DNA of 64,000 nt from Micropterix aruncella (GCA_944548615.1 OX155961.1:20715971-20779970); one strand, 5' to 3'; positions 33,410 to 47,920 are shown, counted from the first letter of the stretch. The notes: a model not told the origin generated them from the sequence alone. Numbers and translations are program-made.

Positions 33410-33640
33410 GTCCGATAATGTAAATAGTCGGGCATATCTCATCATCATCATCGACGTCATTAGCGCTGCAAATAATTGTAATTGTATCCTCAACCAAGAA
33501 TCTTCTACCATTTGACCCAGCCCCGGATCTAGGGGGGGGAGGGGGGGGCAAACCGGAGTATCTGACCCGAGCGGCAATTTTCTCTATAATGTTTATATTA
33601 ATTTTCACAAGTAAGGAAAAGTTATTAGGAAATAGGCAAT
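33410..33640 (-). repeat. Interspersed repeat family Y, copy 1
   Basis: On the minus strand GCCTATTTCCTAATAACTTTTCC, AATTAATATAAAC and TACTCCGGTTTGCCCCCC plus a C run are present. The same blocks recur in the same order on the plus strand at 41.0-41.3 kb. The G/C homopolymer lies at 33530-33549. Confidence 0.5.
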
Positions 33641-33699
33641 AAAGAAAGCAAATTTATTTAACGGTTATTATTTCCCGGTCTCATTCCCAGAAATAGGAC

Positions 33700-34365
33700 A
33701 TTATCGAATATGTAGATGAATATATATATATTTGGGACAGATAATATCAATAAAAGACCAATACTCAAAAGAAATCGATAGAAGAATAAGCAACACTTGG
33801 AAACGGTACTGGCCACTAAAAGAGATAGTTAAAAATGAAACGGTACCAATGGCAGTAAAAAGTAAACTTTATAATACATGCATTCTCCCATGTCTTACTT
33901 ACGGGTGTCAAACTTGGCCTGCCACGAGCAAAAACAACCAAAAACTTATAGTATGCCAACGAAACATGGAGCGAAGCATGCTAAACATAAGGCTACAGGA
34001 GAGGTGGACGACTTCAAAAATAACGAAAATAACAAAGGTGAACGATGTTTTGAACAAAATTAGAAAACTAAAATGGAACTGGACTGGTCATATCATGAGA
34101 ACCAACAAAGAAAAATGGACGAAGAACGTAATGGAATGGTATCCTAGAAATGGGAAAAGACAAAAAGGACGTCAAATTAAAAGATGGGAAGATGACTTAC
34201 CGAAAGGATGGAGAAGGTTGGCTTGGGACAGAGATGAAAGGAAGAAAATGGGGAGGCCTATGTCGAAGGACAACCTGATCAAAAACTGGCTGCTGAAAAA
34301 TATGATACCTTATTTAAAAATTAGATTAAAAATTAATAAAATATATTGTTTTATCACATAAGGCA
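33700..34365 (+). pseudogene. RTE-type LINE ORF C-terminal third
   Basis: An open frame from about 33732 to 34361 reads LGQIISIKDQYSKEIDRRIS, then KSKLYNTCILPCLTYGCQTW, then QRNMERSMLNI, RKLKWNWTGHIMR, EWYPRNGKRQKGRQIKRWED. This is the signature C-terminal order of insect RTE endonuclease-reverse transcriptases (thumb, YG..TW, +RK.KW.WTGH+.R, GRP.KRW.DD). The upstream polymerase core is absent. Just before the frame, GATGAATATATATATATTTGGGACAG corresponds to a DEYxYLGQ motif thrown out of frame by an expanded TA run. A 3' UTR and an (ATT)n tail follow. Confidence 0.85.
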
Positions 34366-34396
34366 AAATTGTACAATACGGTCAGCAAATAAAGGC

Positions 34397-34431
<35 letters not shown>

Positions 34432-34432
34432 C
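34366..34432 (+). repeat. RTE 3' UTR and (ATT)n tail
   Basis: CAAATAAAGGC is followed by about 11 ATT units (34398-34430). Trinucleotide tails are common at RTE and other LINE 3' ends. Confidence 0.75.
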
Positions 34433-35030
34433 CCGTCACAAAAAATATCCACGCAGTATATTTGTTTTGTGAGCTTATTAAAATCATTAATCTCACATGC
34501 TGGAGGGGAGGAGCGCCAACGTCAAGTATTGTCAATGTCAATGTATCCCATAATTTACCCTAACGACAATATGCCAATATTCCTAACGACATTTCTTTGT
34601 TAACAACTACTCTTTCAAAGGATTCAGTATAATTTTTAGTTGATATGGTAATAGATTCTTTCGCGGAAAGGGAATCTCGAGGTGTAAAGTTGTAGCAAGA
34701 CTAGATAGTAAAATTTGCTTGGACCTAATGATTAAACGCACCCTGCGCAGTCTGGCAGTTTTGTTGTCTACACTGGTGGTATGTATTTTTTTATTTTTTT
34801 TAATAATATTTTGTTTATTTGATTATTACTAATCAACATTACAGTAAAACCAAGGCATTGAAAAGTAAAATTAATAAACATATCACCGTAATTATACAAA
34901 TAGAATGACACTTATAATATCATATAAGAATAAATAATTAATAGCTTGCAATTTAAACGAGTGAGAGTTGGCAGTAAAAATGTCGAAATCTGGTGCCATC
35001 GAGTGAATTTCATTTAAGCGCCGCTAACCA
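34433..35030. other. Spacer with a short shared repeat
   Basis: The first 90 bp (CCCCGTCACAAAAAATATCC ... ATGCTGGAGGGGAGGAGCGCCAA) recur in diverged form at 36630-36695. The rest is AT-rich without recognisable content. Confidence 0.4.
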
Positions 35031-35039
35031 CGCGCCAAC

Positions 35040-35900
35040 AAGTCCTACCTCGTAGGGCTAGTACGCGAGAACGACTCCGCGAAAAGATGGTGTGATCGAG
35101 CAAGAAGATAATTATTTGGTACGAAAAGATCCGCCTTGGCTAATAAGCTAGGGTTATCAGTTTTACCACGAATTAAATTGAAAACATAGGACATTGTCAG
35201 CATTTCTCTTCTGAGACAGAGAGAATTATAGCCAACCATGCCAGTGATAAATGCAGTCTGATACAAAAATGGATAATATCGGTACTACTTGAAGTACAAA
35301 AATCTCAAAAAACACTTCTGTACCTTTTCCAGCATGGGGGTATAGGTATCTTCATGCGGATCCCAAATAGCTGCATTCGTTTTCATGCGACTTCTAAGAA
35401 TCGAGTAGACGTGCCCATAACCCGAATATTATTGAATTGTTTGGATTGACGTATCACAAATCCTAGAAGCTTGAAATAAGTTGTAGATAATTGCCTAATG
35501 TGTTCTTTGAAGTTTGACTTGAGATCGAAAAAACTCCCAAGTCCTTAACTTCAGTAACTCTGGGAAGCACACATCCAGCGATGGAGTAATCATACATCAG
35601 ATGAGCAGGCGACCTTGTGTATGTCATCACTGAACATTAGTTAATATTGAAGCGAAGGTTACGAGCTTGGTTCCATACATAAACTGCATCAATATCACGC
35701 TGGAAGAGCTCGCAGGCCTCAGCACTTCCAGTAGATAAAAACAATTTGACATCATTAGCAAACATTAGATTACGCGCTGATGTGACAACTTTACTCAGAT
35801 TATTAACAATTAAGTTGAATAACAAAGACCCCAAGTTTGATCCTTGGCTAACCCCTGATTGAGTGTTGTATAGTCTACGAACAATTTTAACAGTTTACTT
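35040..35900 (-). pseudogene. LINE reverse transcriptase fragment (jockey/R1-like)
   Basis: Minus-strand translation from 35880 gives GSNLGSLLFNLIVNNLSKVV (motif B region), then RNLMFANDVKLF (motif C, with the FADD changed to FAND), SRDIDAVYVWNQARNLRFN and, frameshifted, TEVKDLGV and finally RREMLTMSYVFNLIRGKTDNP. The order matches RT palm to C-terminus. The second catalytic-motif residue is Asn rather than Asp, which alone would inactivate it, and there are several frameshifts and stops. Confidence 0.8.
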
Positions 35901-35996
35901 GAGAATCAGCAGCAGCCAGTTCTCACATTAAGTCGTCGTTATCGACATATTAATGCCATTTAAGGAAAGTTATTAACAAATGGGTAATAAAGAGTG

Positions 35997-36601
35997 TGTA
36001 ACAGACCTTAAGTCCATTACATGCGATCAACAAATGCATCGATTTCCAGTGAAAGCCACAGACACAATTCAGCTATTATTTTGACTCGTGCAGCTATGAA
36101 TCATCACGATGAAACAATACTTTTACTCGAATATTTTTGGATTGCATCATTAATCGGCCTATATAAACTGGCGCAAAAGCAACTATATTATGATTCCCCG
36201 AGTGATCACCTTCCCCAAAGGTTGCGACGGCACTCTCTCTCATGAGTTAGGTCAACGAATCCGGCTCCTTGGTTTCCTTTCCTCATTCTCCCTGAGTCTC
36301 GAAACATCAGTCTGTAATCCCACAGACTCGAGCCGTGCCCAGTACAAGATACTAGGAGCACACGCACAATCCTCATCCACTATTCCCACATAACCTCCGT
36401 CGCGCAACCCTCTCGTCTCGATAAAGTAATCCGGGCACTCGTTACTTCGGCAAGCGTTATAACTGGCGATATTCAAACCTTCGATCAATAAATTCCTTCT
36501 ACTTCATTCAAAACCCCCTTTCAATATGGAGACAACTCGTAAGTTGATACCACCACCTCACACCGAACAACCTGGAGTCTTGTGAGGGGTGGTCCCTCAC
36601 T
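35997..36601 (+). mobile_element. Solo LTR, family L, copy 2
   Basis: This 605 bp unit starts TGTAACAGACCTTAAGTCC and ends GGTGGTCCCTCACT (last base changed from A). It is flanked by AGTG at 35993-35996 and 36602-36605. TATA box CCTATATAAACT at about 36159-36168. It is collinear with copies 1 and 3. Confidence 0.82.
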
Positions 36602-36605
36602 AGTG

Positions 36606-36900
36606 CAACTGTATTTAGGACTGCTTATTCCCCGTCGCAAAATCCAACCCAACATATTTGATTCGTGCGAATGCTGGAGGGTAGAGCGCCAATACCAAGG
36701 TTTTGCCCCGGCTCGGAAAAATCGTAGATCCGGGGTTGACCCCAGCCTCGCCTGGGCTTTGCTTCTCGAATAGTTCACTTCGAGATTATTTAGGCCTTTA
36801 ACCGAAGAATCAAGCCAGCAGACTTTTGGTCGTCCGACTTTATTATGCTCTGCTGCTGTAATAAATGTGCTGACGCAGATCACCACAGGCTGGTATAACG
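36606..36900. other. Unclassified repeat-like segment
   Basis: GC-richer sequence containing a palindromic GGCGAGGCTGGGGTCAACCC stretch and a minus-strand frame with KVGRPKVCWLD. GRPK.RW-like ends are seen in some LINE polyproteins, but this is not enough for a call. Confidence 0.3.
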
Positions 36901-36904
36901 ACAT

Positions 36905-37260
36905 GTGATCGTTCTTTTAGCCGTGAAATGAGCGTAGAAGACTTAGACAATGGACAATCCACTATCTATCTCCGCCAACAAGCCCGCAACCAACTCTTAC
37001 CGCCCGGCACCGGGTAGTTAACCCAGCGGGCAGACCCAATGCCCTCGCTACCAGTGATGACCAGATTTCTCTGACCTCCCAACTGGTTACAGGTTCGAAG
37101 TCGCTTGCGCAATCCTCTCCCTAGTGCAGCGGTGATCGGTGTCTACCGAATCTATCGCGGACCACGGCATCCTTTGCCCGGATTTCGCCAGGTATCGAGT
37201 AGCCGAATGGTCGTTTCAAAAGCAGCTGCCACTAGGTGAACAACCGCCCCCGCTGTATAT
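36905..37260 (-). repeat. Diverged relative of family S
   Basis: Aligns in order with the reverse complement of the S consensus: AGCGTAGAAGACTTAGACA, GTGATGACCAGATTTCTCTG, GTTCGAAGTCGCTTGCGC, ACCGAATCTATCGCGGACCA, GGCATCCTTTGCCCGG, CCGCCCCCGCTGTAT. It lacks the 5' third. Ends and target duplication are not definable. Confidence 0.6.
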
Positions 37261-37478
37261 TTGTTAAGACTATAAGAAGTGGTTGAAATTCGACTTGCAA
37301 GATTCCGTTAATTGCTACATTGATATATACATAAGCAAATAAAAGCGTGTTAAACAAGTAAATATATAAAAAGGAATAAAACACGACTTCCGTTACAAAA
37401 AGTGAACTACTATATTTATAATAATTTTCATTACTGTTTTTTATAAAATATTTGTGGTTTATGTATTTATCCATTAAG

Positions 37479-37993
<515 letters not shown>

Positions 37994-37994
<1 letters not shown>

Positions 37995-38384
37995 TTTTTA
38001 GAATTGATCAATAAGATGATTATAAAGTAAATAATTATAAAAGCCACTTACATCTTGACGAAGGATTCCCTTGATCGGATTCGGGAATGCTTTAGGTGTT
38101 AACGAGAATGATGAATGTCTCTCACTTCCGGAAAGAGAAGTAGGTTTAAGTTGGGCCCATTTTACAACTAGTAACGCTCACCCTTCATCCAATTATCTCA
38201 AAAATTAAGCTACAATCCTTCTTTATACGTAAACTCACTCAATTTCCTATTATTTCAAGGGAAATAACAAGACAAGACGAGCTACTTGACAGATGGAAGA
38301 ATTTAAAATTTCGAATTTCGTTTTTTTATTTTCTAAAGGTGCGATATAAAGAAGCTGCGATCAATATTCAGCTGAAAACTTAAA
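37994..38384 (+). repeat. Left arm of a ~390 bp inverted repeat
   Basis: Runs from CTTTTTAGAATTGATCAATA through GACGAAGGATTCCCTTGATC and GTTGGGCCCATTTTACAACT to TCAGCTGAAAACTTAAA. It is the reverse complement of 38628-39007 apart from an 11 bp indel and sparse substitutions. Confidence 0.9.
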
Positions 38385-38518
38385 ACTAAAAGCGTGACAT
38401 GCCCTCACATCAGTGAAAGGAAGCAGTCAGCTCTTTCCTATTAGTTGGAAAGATTACCTTTAACCTAAATGGATTATTTACAATGAACGAAACATAAAAT
38501 ATGTAAAAATTCGATATT

Positions 38519-39683
<1,165 letters not shown>

Positions 39684-39720
39684 ATATTTGATAAGGTTTG
39701 TAAAGAAATCCGTTTATAGG

Positions 39721-40850
<1,130 letters not shown>

Positions 40851-40859
40851 CCTCAAAAA

Positions 40860-41330
40860 ATCTCTCAAAGATTACAGCCCGGATCTTGACATTAGCGCCC
40901 CTTCTATCTAGAATGTAAAATTATTGATTTAGAAAAACTCATAAAACAAATATACTGGATAGATTTTTTTGTAACCGATGTATAAAAACCCTTAAATAAA
41001 TTAGCACTCTTTTTTGCCTATTTGCTAATAACTTTTCCCTATGTGTGACATTAATATAAACAGTATAGACAACGCACAAGCCAGACTGTGCACGCATCTT
41101 CAATCCCTAGATCTTAGCATATTTACTATTTAATCCTGATTCACACGTCGAGCTTTCGAATGAGCAATCAATAGTACGACGCGCCCTGGATGCTAGGCGA
41201 TTAAGTGTTTTTTTTCAAACACATGAATTTGGCGGCCCTTTAATTTTCGCCCGAAGTAGATACTCCGGTTTGCCCCTCCCCCCCCCCCCCCCCCAATCTG
41301 TTGCTGATGAAATATTTATATTGGCTTAGT
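40860..41330 (+). repeat. Interspersed repeat family Y, copy 2
   Basis: Contains GCCTATTTGCTAATAACTTTTCC, ATTAATATAAAC and TACTCCGGTTTGCCCCTCC followed by a C run (41277-41294). It mirrors the blocks at 33.4-33.6 kb in the opposite orientation. Confidence 0.5.
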
Positions 41331-41392
41331 AAATACTTATCTTTAAATATCTGTACTGATTTCGCCCCCCTCATATCGACATTTTTTTAAAT

Positions 41393-41580
41393 CTATCTAT
41401 ATATATAAAACAAAGTCGGGTTTGTTCGAACACTTATAACTCGAGAACGGATGGACCGATTTTCATGGTTTTTGATTTATTGTATTTGTCTCCGTCCCGA
41501 ATAGCAGAAAACTATTAAAAACTAAAATTGGAAAATTGACGAAAAATTAAAATAAAAGAAAATACATTTTCCCATACAAA
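41393..41580 (+). repeat. Helitron-related fragment
   Basis: TTTGTTCGAACACTTATAACTCGAGAACGGATGGACCGATTTTCATG is the reverse complement, slightly diverged, of a segment inside the Helitron at 55.6-56.1 kb. An ATCTATCTATATATATAAAAC start resembles the family's 5' end; no 3' terminus was found. Confidence 0.4.
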
Positions 41581-42600
41581 ATGTAAATCCGTGTTTTTCT
41601 CATGGTCAGTTGTACGTAGCATGTTCACGTGTCGACAAACCATCCGCTTTATTTGTTCTTGCTCCTAATAAAAAACAAAAAATGACGTAGGTATATCACA
41701 AGGTGCTTCAATAAAGAGAATTAAACCGAGTGCATCCCATGCTGCACAATATGTAAATAGTTTAATTTAATCATATCTTGCTGACACGCGATAGATATAC
41801 TTAATTTTTGTACTTTTATGTTTCTTTTTGTGTTATTATCTTAATAAAGTAGTGAACTTAATATTTATTTTGTGTTCATTTTATTACTTTCATAAAATCA
41901 TAAATTAAGTTCAGCTAATCTGTAACACGACATTCATTGACTGTTAGGCGGTACGAATTTTGCCGGATCAGCTGGTTGTACATAGATAGATCTCCTAATC
42001 ACATATACAGACTCTTTCGATTTTGGCAAGGCGTGACTCACCGAGCGAAGACAATTACCGAATCGTGTTTTGTAACAATGAAAGCTATTATTTGTTTTAA
42101 AACTATTAAAGCTTTTGTAAACAAACCCTGCCTCTTCCAGTATACACATACATGAAAGTGGCAGAATTGTCGTTGTACGGAACAAGTCTCTCGCGGGCAT
42201 GGCAGGAGGAACACGAGCCACCTATCGAATCGCCCCGCAGCACCGGCCCACATGTCTGCCCTGTACCATTGATTATATATGGTATTATATAGCTCAACTT
42301 CATAGTACGATTTGGCAACCCTTCTGAAACGGCGAAATACAGGTGGAGCCGATAACCTTGACGGCCAAAAATAATAGTAATTGATTTATCCGTCTATAAT
42401 AGCATTCATAATGATTTTTTTTTTCCTATAAAGGACTGATTGATTGTAAAAACTCAATAATGTAACCTTATTAATTTAACCAATAATTTAATTAATAAAA
42501 ACATTCAATTATAAGTGCTATCTATCGCATTTTTAACCCGTTTTTATTAGGTCGACCTGTATGTAACTATGTAATGGAATCTAAGGTAACTAATTTAACC
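41581..42600. other. Spacer, nothing certain
   Basis: A GC-richer stretch at 42160-42260 and weak minus-strand frames are present, without a recognisable domain or terminus. Confidence 0.4.
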
Positions 42601-42679
42601 ATCTTCCAAGGATCATAGCGTCATGAAAATCGGCAGCTGTATGTAGTTCTGATGACAATACAACAATATGGTACTGTAG

Positions 42680-42870
42680 AACTGATCTGATGATGGAGTC
42701 GGAAGATATGAACTGGAATTTCATGATGGAACATCGTATAATAGCTGTGTTTGGACTTGTTAGAAAAGTCTTGGAATGAACTTTGACCACGATTAGGTTT
42801 CAAGGTCTGATAATGAAGCCGCAAGATAGGCACTGGCAATCCATGATGGAATATCGTATCATAGCCGTGT
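42680..42870 (+). repeat. Two tandemly arranged ~65 bp units
   Basis: TCTGATGATGGAGTCGGAAGA...ATCGTATAATAGCTGTGT (from about 42678) recurs in diverged form at about 42807-42872 (TCTGATAATGAAGCCGCAAGA...ATCGTATCATAGCCGTGT), spaced by about 130 bp. A further partial ATATCGTATCATAGCC follows. Confidence 0.6.
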
Positions 42871-42984
42871 GTATGTGAATATCGTATCATAGCCCAAAAG
42901 CGTGTTTTTAGTGTTTTCTTTTAAACTATTAATTTATTTCTTTTTAAAATACATCTCCCGCTTCATCTCATTAATTTATATTTT

Positions 42985-43150
42985 GATTGTAATATTGGAG
43001 TCCTGTCCACCCTAGAACGGGCTAGTCCCAGTTGGGTGACAGAAACAAATAAGCAAAAGGTTAAGGTTTTGCCATTCGGTTCCTGTTATTTTTGTAAGCT
43101 AATCAATGTTTTATAGTAATTAATTCTTAAATAAATAATAATAAATAAAT
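42985..43150 (+). repeat. Short interspersed repeat, (AAATA)n tail, copy 2
   Basis: Near-identical to 29793-29955, including the ACCCTAGAACGGGCTAGT core and the AAATAAATAA tail. High identity suggests recent activity. Confidence 0.65.
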
Positions 43151-43319
43151 TTTATATGTGCTGATTACATCACAGAAATAATACCGAGAGATACAATGCT
43201 GTCTATTCGTCCATCTGGACATTAAAGATCGGAAAATTATTACGTATTGTCACCTGTACAAAAAAAACATCTATATGTAAATAATATTAAATAACAACAG
43301 TTATAATTTTAAAATTCGT

Positions 43320-43490
43320 ATGTTGTTGTACTATTATTTTAAAACCATATAGGCGGGCTTAGAGCGCCATCTACAGTGCGCCGCCATATTGGTATGCCAC
43401 AAAAGTCGCCATATTAAACATATTTAATATAAAATTAATAGAACTATGAGTGTCATCTAGACGATGCATTTCGTAGTAGAATCCTGGCTG
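43320..43490 (+). repeat. Interspersed repeat family C, copy 2
   Basis: Blocks TTAGAGCGCCATCTAC, CGCCGCCATATTGGTATGCCAC, GAACTATGAGTGTCATCTAG and GCATTTCGTAGTA recur from 29.1 kb (inverted) and, in part, 54.3 kb. Confidence 0.55.
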
Positions 43491-43499
43491 TCGTACTAC

Positions 43500-45150
43500 G
43501 ACATCAAGCAATACCCTACATAATCAATGATAATGTAAAGGAGAAGACGGAGATGTATTTTTTTTAAAAAACAAATTGTGATTAAAGTACTGAAAACCAT
43601 GATTAGTAATAATTTAATTAATCGCAATATTTCGCAATTTGAGGATTTCTTGACGTTGCGTTTTGTAGTAAGATCTTGGTTGCCAAATTGTAGGACGACG
43701 TTGAGCAATCCAATACGCTATATTACCAACACCCGAGCATAAGGAGGGAATGAATGTATGCATAGTAACATAGTAAAAGCATTAGTGAGAGTGGGTGCGA
43801 GTCGTCACCATACAAAACTCGCACGATCAAGCTTGTCGCATGGCTTGTCGATAAATAGTAGACGTCCGCATGCAACAGGTGACCGCCAGCATCGTTAACT
43901 TGACGCAGTTGTCGTAAAATCGTGCAAGCGATTTGGAACCGTATAGCGTGACATATTGCATTATTATGGTAATAGCCAGAGTAACTGCCGACTTTAAGAG
44001 TGATAATCGCTTGAAGTTATGGGATATAATGCGACGATTTTACTGGACGTTAGAAATACGAGTAGATACTTTAAACAAGATATAAAGGTAATTTTTGCAA
44101 ATGAATAAATCAATCTATATTCTCGCGCAACTATAAACAATAGGTATCAGAAATCTTAATTTATTCATATTATTCAAATATACATATTTATTAATTTCAT
44201 ATAATACAGAAGTGCAGCAACAGATTGCAATAACAGGGATTTTGTACAACGATATTTTTTACATTTTGTCACAAGCAGAAACGATAATGTAAAAGGTCAC
44301 AACATAATATTGCTATAGATTTATGACGGTGAGAATTCCTCCGGATTGAATGCCCCTAATTGTAATGCCCCTAATACCCCTAATTATAATACAACGAGTA
44401 TTAACACTTTTCAACCGCCTTCCGAAAATACACAAAGTAGGGGATTTTTATTTTAATTTTAATATCATTAAATACGCGTACCTAGTAGTAAGAATAGTAG
44501 GTATGTCCTGAAAACTGAGTTAAGATTCATCCCGAGGATGCCCCTAATTTGCAGAGTTCATAGTTTTATTACATAGTCTTAGTATGCTTGCAGTTTAGGT
44601 TTGTAATTTTGTGTTATTGTTTTCTCTATTTTTCGTATTGACAGCTGGGCATAGGTACTTACATAAATAAATAAATGCATTTTTTTATAATATTTATTTT
44701 GTATAATACAAAAGAACAGAGATGAATGTAAATGTAGTGAAATTATTTTACATACATAATTTATAATCACAAAGATAACACGGCGATAGTTTCCGTTAAA
44801 GTGTTTCCATTTTTAACTCGCAATGTCATTGTAAAGAAATAACTGTTGATTCATCGTAATCCTAATTTGTCTAACTTCCTAATTATATGAACGACACAAT
44901 TCCACATTGCATCGTCACGATTCATCAAATCATCTTTTTACGACACTGGCATTATCGCTGCGTTCGGGGAATAGCTTGCGCTTGCAGTTAAATGTTAAAT
45001 AATTAAAATATTAGTAACTTCCCCTGGTCAGCAATCCGGTATGTTAAGTAGTGTTTACTGGGACTGGTGCAGAACGAGCTATAATAATGGGAATACTGTG
45101 AATTTGCTAGTTCGAATATTTCCACTCCCTACTGCAATGCGGAATTGAGC
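43500..45150. other. AT-rich spacer, nothing certain
   Basis: Includes a second GACGTTGCGTTTTGTAGTAAGATC fragment of family C near 43653, and a GTGCGAGTCGTCACC...CTCGCAC inverted pair near 43795-43830. No coding gene is seen. Confidence 0.45.
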
Positions 45151-45164
45151 TATGGGGCAAGGTA

Positions 45165-45900
45165 GCATTGAGGGTTGTCAACTACTACAGGCGAACCCGC
45201 CACCGTGGAGTGAACGCAGAGACTAACACAGTCTAAACTAACAGTCACACAGCAGAGACTAATTCAGGTTAACTAGGGACTAACACAGCCCACAGTCTAA
45301 CTGCGCTAATAGCCCGTAAGAGGCCAACGCCTTACCTCAGGCACACGGAAGTGAAACCAGCGCAGCGGGCCGACTCTACGCCCTTACTACCAAATTGGAC
45401 GGATTTCTCCATTCTCCAGTCTGGTCACGGATTCGAGGCCGCTTGCGCGGTGCCTACATGACGATAGCAGTAAGTCATAGATTGAATTTATATCGGATTC
45501 GTGGGTCCCTTTTCCCGTCAAGGTCACTCGGAATCAGGTGGATATTGAAACGTGTCTAATGATAGGCGATGCCAGGTGTTGACCTGGCATCGACCTAGCA
45601 TGTTTGGAGACGTACGTTTCCTAAGAAGCGGGGGGAAAAGTTGTTGAACTATCCCCCCCGCTTCTTAGGAAGCGTACGTCTCCAAACTCCCCCGGCTATT
45701 CGCCGGAGTGCGCACAGCCCGGTATGCCAATCATCTCGCCCGATATGTTCCCCCGGATCCGCACTTTCGACCCCAACCGCCCACGACTGCAGTTTATAGC
45801 CGCAGGAAGAGTTCACATCGGCCCTTCCAAGTTAAATCCCTCTTCGAGGAGGTTACCGAATGGGAGCTGAACCGTGAGTTGGGCCGACAAAGGTAACACA
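45165..45900 (-). repeat. Diverged relative of family S containing a long hairpin
   Basis: Begins with GGTTGTCAACTACTACAGGCG (S 3' end, inverted) and continues with AGCCCGTAAGAGGCCAACGCC, GGATTTCTCCATTCTCCAG and GATTCGAGGCCGCTTGCGCGG, aligning with S. Several TAACACAG-type short repeats occur at 45220-45300. A 62-codon plus-strand frame at 45708-45896 is not conserved elsewhere and is not called. Confidence 0.55.
45602..45687. repeat. 35 bp-arm hairpin with G-run
   Basis: GTTTGGAGACGTACGTTTCC...GCGGGGGGA (45602-45636) is inverted at 45652-45687 with one mismatch and one extra C, leaving a loop of about 15 nt. Confidence 0.9.
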
Positions 45901-47035
45901 AAGAAGGCCATCACCACCCAAGGTGCACGGCAAATTTTTAACACTCATGTTTTTCCATCGAACCTCAGATAAACGACCACGAAGCCAGCATCACCGAACT
46001 ACAAGAGCATCTGCAGGTCTGAATTATGCCGTTCCCTGAGTTAATATAGCACCTAAAATATTCAACCGTCTTGATGACAAAATAAAGGAAATAAAAAATA
46101 CCATTTTATTCAAAAAAATATAAAAAAAATACTTCTTGACGACATAGGTCGTTCAAGGACAGAGAACGAACTTCTGCAAGTCATATCTTAAAAAATAAAT
46201 ATATATTTCTGCATAACTTTACTATTATATATACTTTATATGTTATACTATATAATATGATATAAGATATTAAACAAAATGTACTATATTGTAATATAAT
46301 ACAAAAGAATAATACTATAATATATTTAGATCGTTATATTTATATATTTGTGTATGTATGTATATATATATGTGTATGTGTATAAGTATTTATATGAGTA
46401 CCTACGTCAGTTAGGCTTCTCCATCGAAGTCAGAAAATAAGTCGTATGCCCAGATACACGCTATATTTGGCCTAGTTGGGTATGCGCTGAGCATGGTCAT
46501 GTGAATGTGGGCCGTTGTTTCATCGCACCATTACTTGGTATGACCATTTTTATGTGTTTTAAACAAACAAATAAATAAAAATAAAATAAAATGACCCTTC
46601 CGCCACTCTACATAGTCACAGAAGAAAAATCCTCGACGCCAATCAAACTGCCATGCAATGGACACGGCGTTTGCAACAAAGTCGAGTGCCATCAACTTTC
46701 CGCGGTAAACTCCGTTTCTAATTTTGTTATATAGTTAAACAAGCTCGATAGTCTTCGATTTCATATAGCGAGAAACTTTTTCAGAGATAGGTATAACTAC
46801 ATCTTGTCAAACGCCATTTTCTTATTTACCTGTCAAAAGCAGAATCTGTTTAATGCAGTCATAGTCATTTTTATTTCCCCATAAAGATTAATTAGCATAC
46901 AGTTAGTAGATATATAATCAAAGGAAATCTAAAACATTTAGGATTGTACACAGGTTAAACAATATGCGATATTAAGTCAATGGAAAAAAATGAAACAATC
47001 AACTAATAGATAACTACCTATTAAACACTCAGCTA
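45901..47035. other. Spacer, nothing recognised
   Basis: AT-rich. A LINE-like AATAAAGGAAATAAAAAATA end near 46082 and AAATAAATAAAAATAAAATAAAA near 46569 may be retroposon tails, but no bodies are recognisable. Confidence 0.4.
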
Positions 47036-47039
47036 AATA

Positions 47040-47530
47040 AAGTATGTTATATCAAATGAAGGTATTATACAATGCGTTTGTTCGATCTCACCTTGAGTTT
47101 GCTTCTCCAATATGGTCTCCCTATTATCAGGTCCACATTAACAGACTGCAAAATATCCTAAATAAGTTCGTTCGATACTTAAATTTCAAGACGAAAAGTT
47201 ATTGTAATACTACTAATGAGGCGGCCTTACTATTTAAAATAAATTCGCTATGTTATCGGCGCAACTTGAATGATGCTCTGTGCCTCTATAAAATAATGAA
47301 CGGTATATTCGATTGCTCTGACCTGGTGGGAGCGATCAATGAGGACCACACGCCAATGTGACCTGTTTCGATTGCCGCGCTTTAAAACTAATGCATCAAG
47401 GAATGGAGTACTCACACGCTGTTGTGAGCTTTATAATACCCATTTAAATGGTATTGATATGTTTAATAATTCCATAATCACTTACAAATACTCCGTAAAT
47501 CAAACCCTAACCGATACAATAAGCTGACTT
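47040..47530 (+). pseudogene. LINE ORF2 C-terminal fragment
   Basis: Frame 1 (47044-47361) reads LYNAFVRSHLEFASPIWSPY and QVHINRLQNILNKFVRYL, the usual 'fiRs.LeYas.vW.P.....i..lE.vQ..f.r.l' block behind the RT of jockey-like LINEs. After a frameshift near 47340 the second frame gives RTTRQCDLFRLPRFKTNAS and GVLTRCCELYNTHLNGIDMF, the matching C-terminal block. It is 5'-truncated, with a 3' UTR and simple-repeat tail following. Confidence 0.82.
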
Positions 47531-47551
47531 GGTTTTTAGCTATTTTTATTG

Positions 47552-47582
<31 letters not shown>

Positions 47583-47920
47583 TTTATATACGCCATTACT
47601 AATATCATACCCGCTCACACTCCACACTTACACGCTCAACACACTCCCACAAACACATACACACACCCTGCATACTCGACTCTTATGTACTTCTAAAATT
47701 GAAAAAAAATAAATTGAAGGTACGTTAGTTTTATTAAGTAGTTAAAAAAAACGTAATTTATGTAATTTTATTGAAATCCGTAACCGGTTTTATTTGTTGT
47801 AAATCTGCATACATTTAAAAAAATATTATTACTGTAATACTGTGTGATTTCTCAATAAATAATTGAATTGAATAGAATTGAAATCGAAAATTGAAAGAAT
47901 TGAATATTTAGAATTGAAAT
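47531..47920 (+). repeat. LINE 3' UTR with (ATT)n and GAATT-rich tail
   Basis: An (ATT)n array at 47551-47580, then UTR sequence, CTCAATAAATAATTGAATTGAA and GAATTGAAA repeats up to about 47920. The terminal GAATT repeats are most likely the LINE tail. Confidence 0.55.

Noticed and set aside
36021..36488. Frames of 67-78 codons on both strands (also at 16.05-16.46 and 61.28-61.57 kb)
   Set aside because: They fall inside solo LTRs; their recurrence follows from the LTR copies and they are not conserved as proteins.
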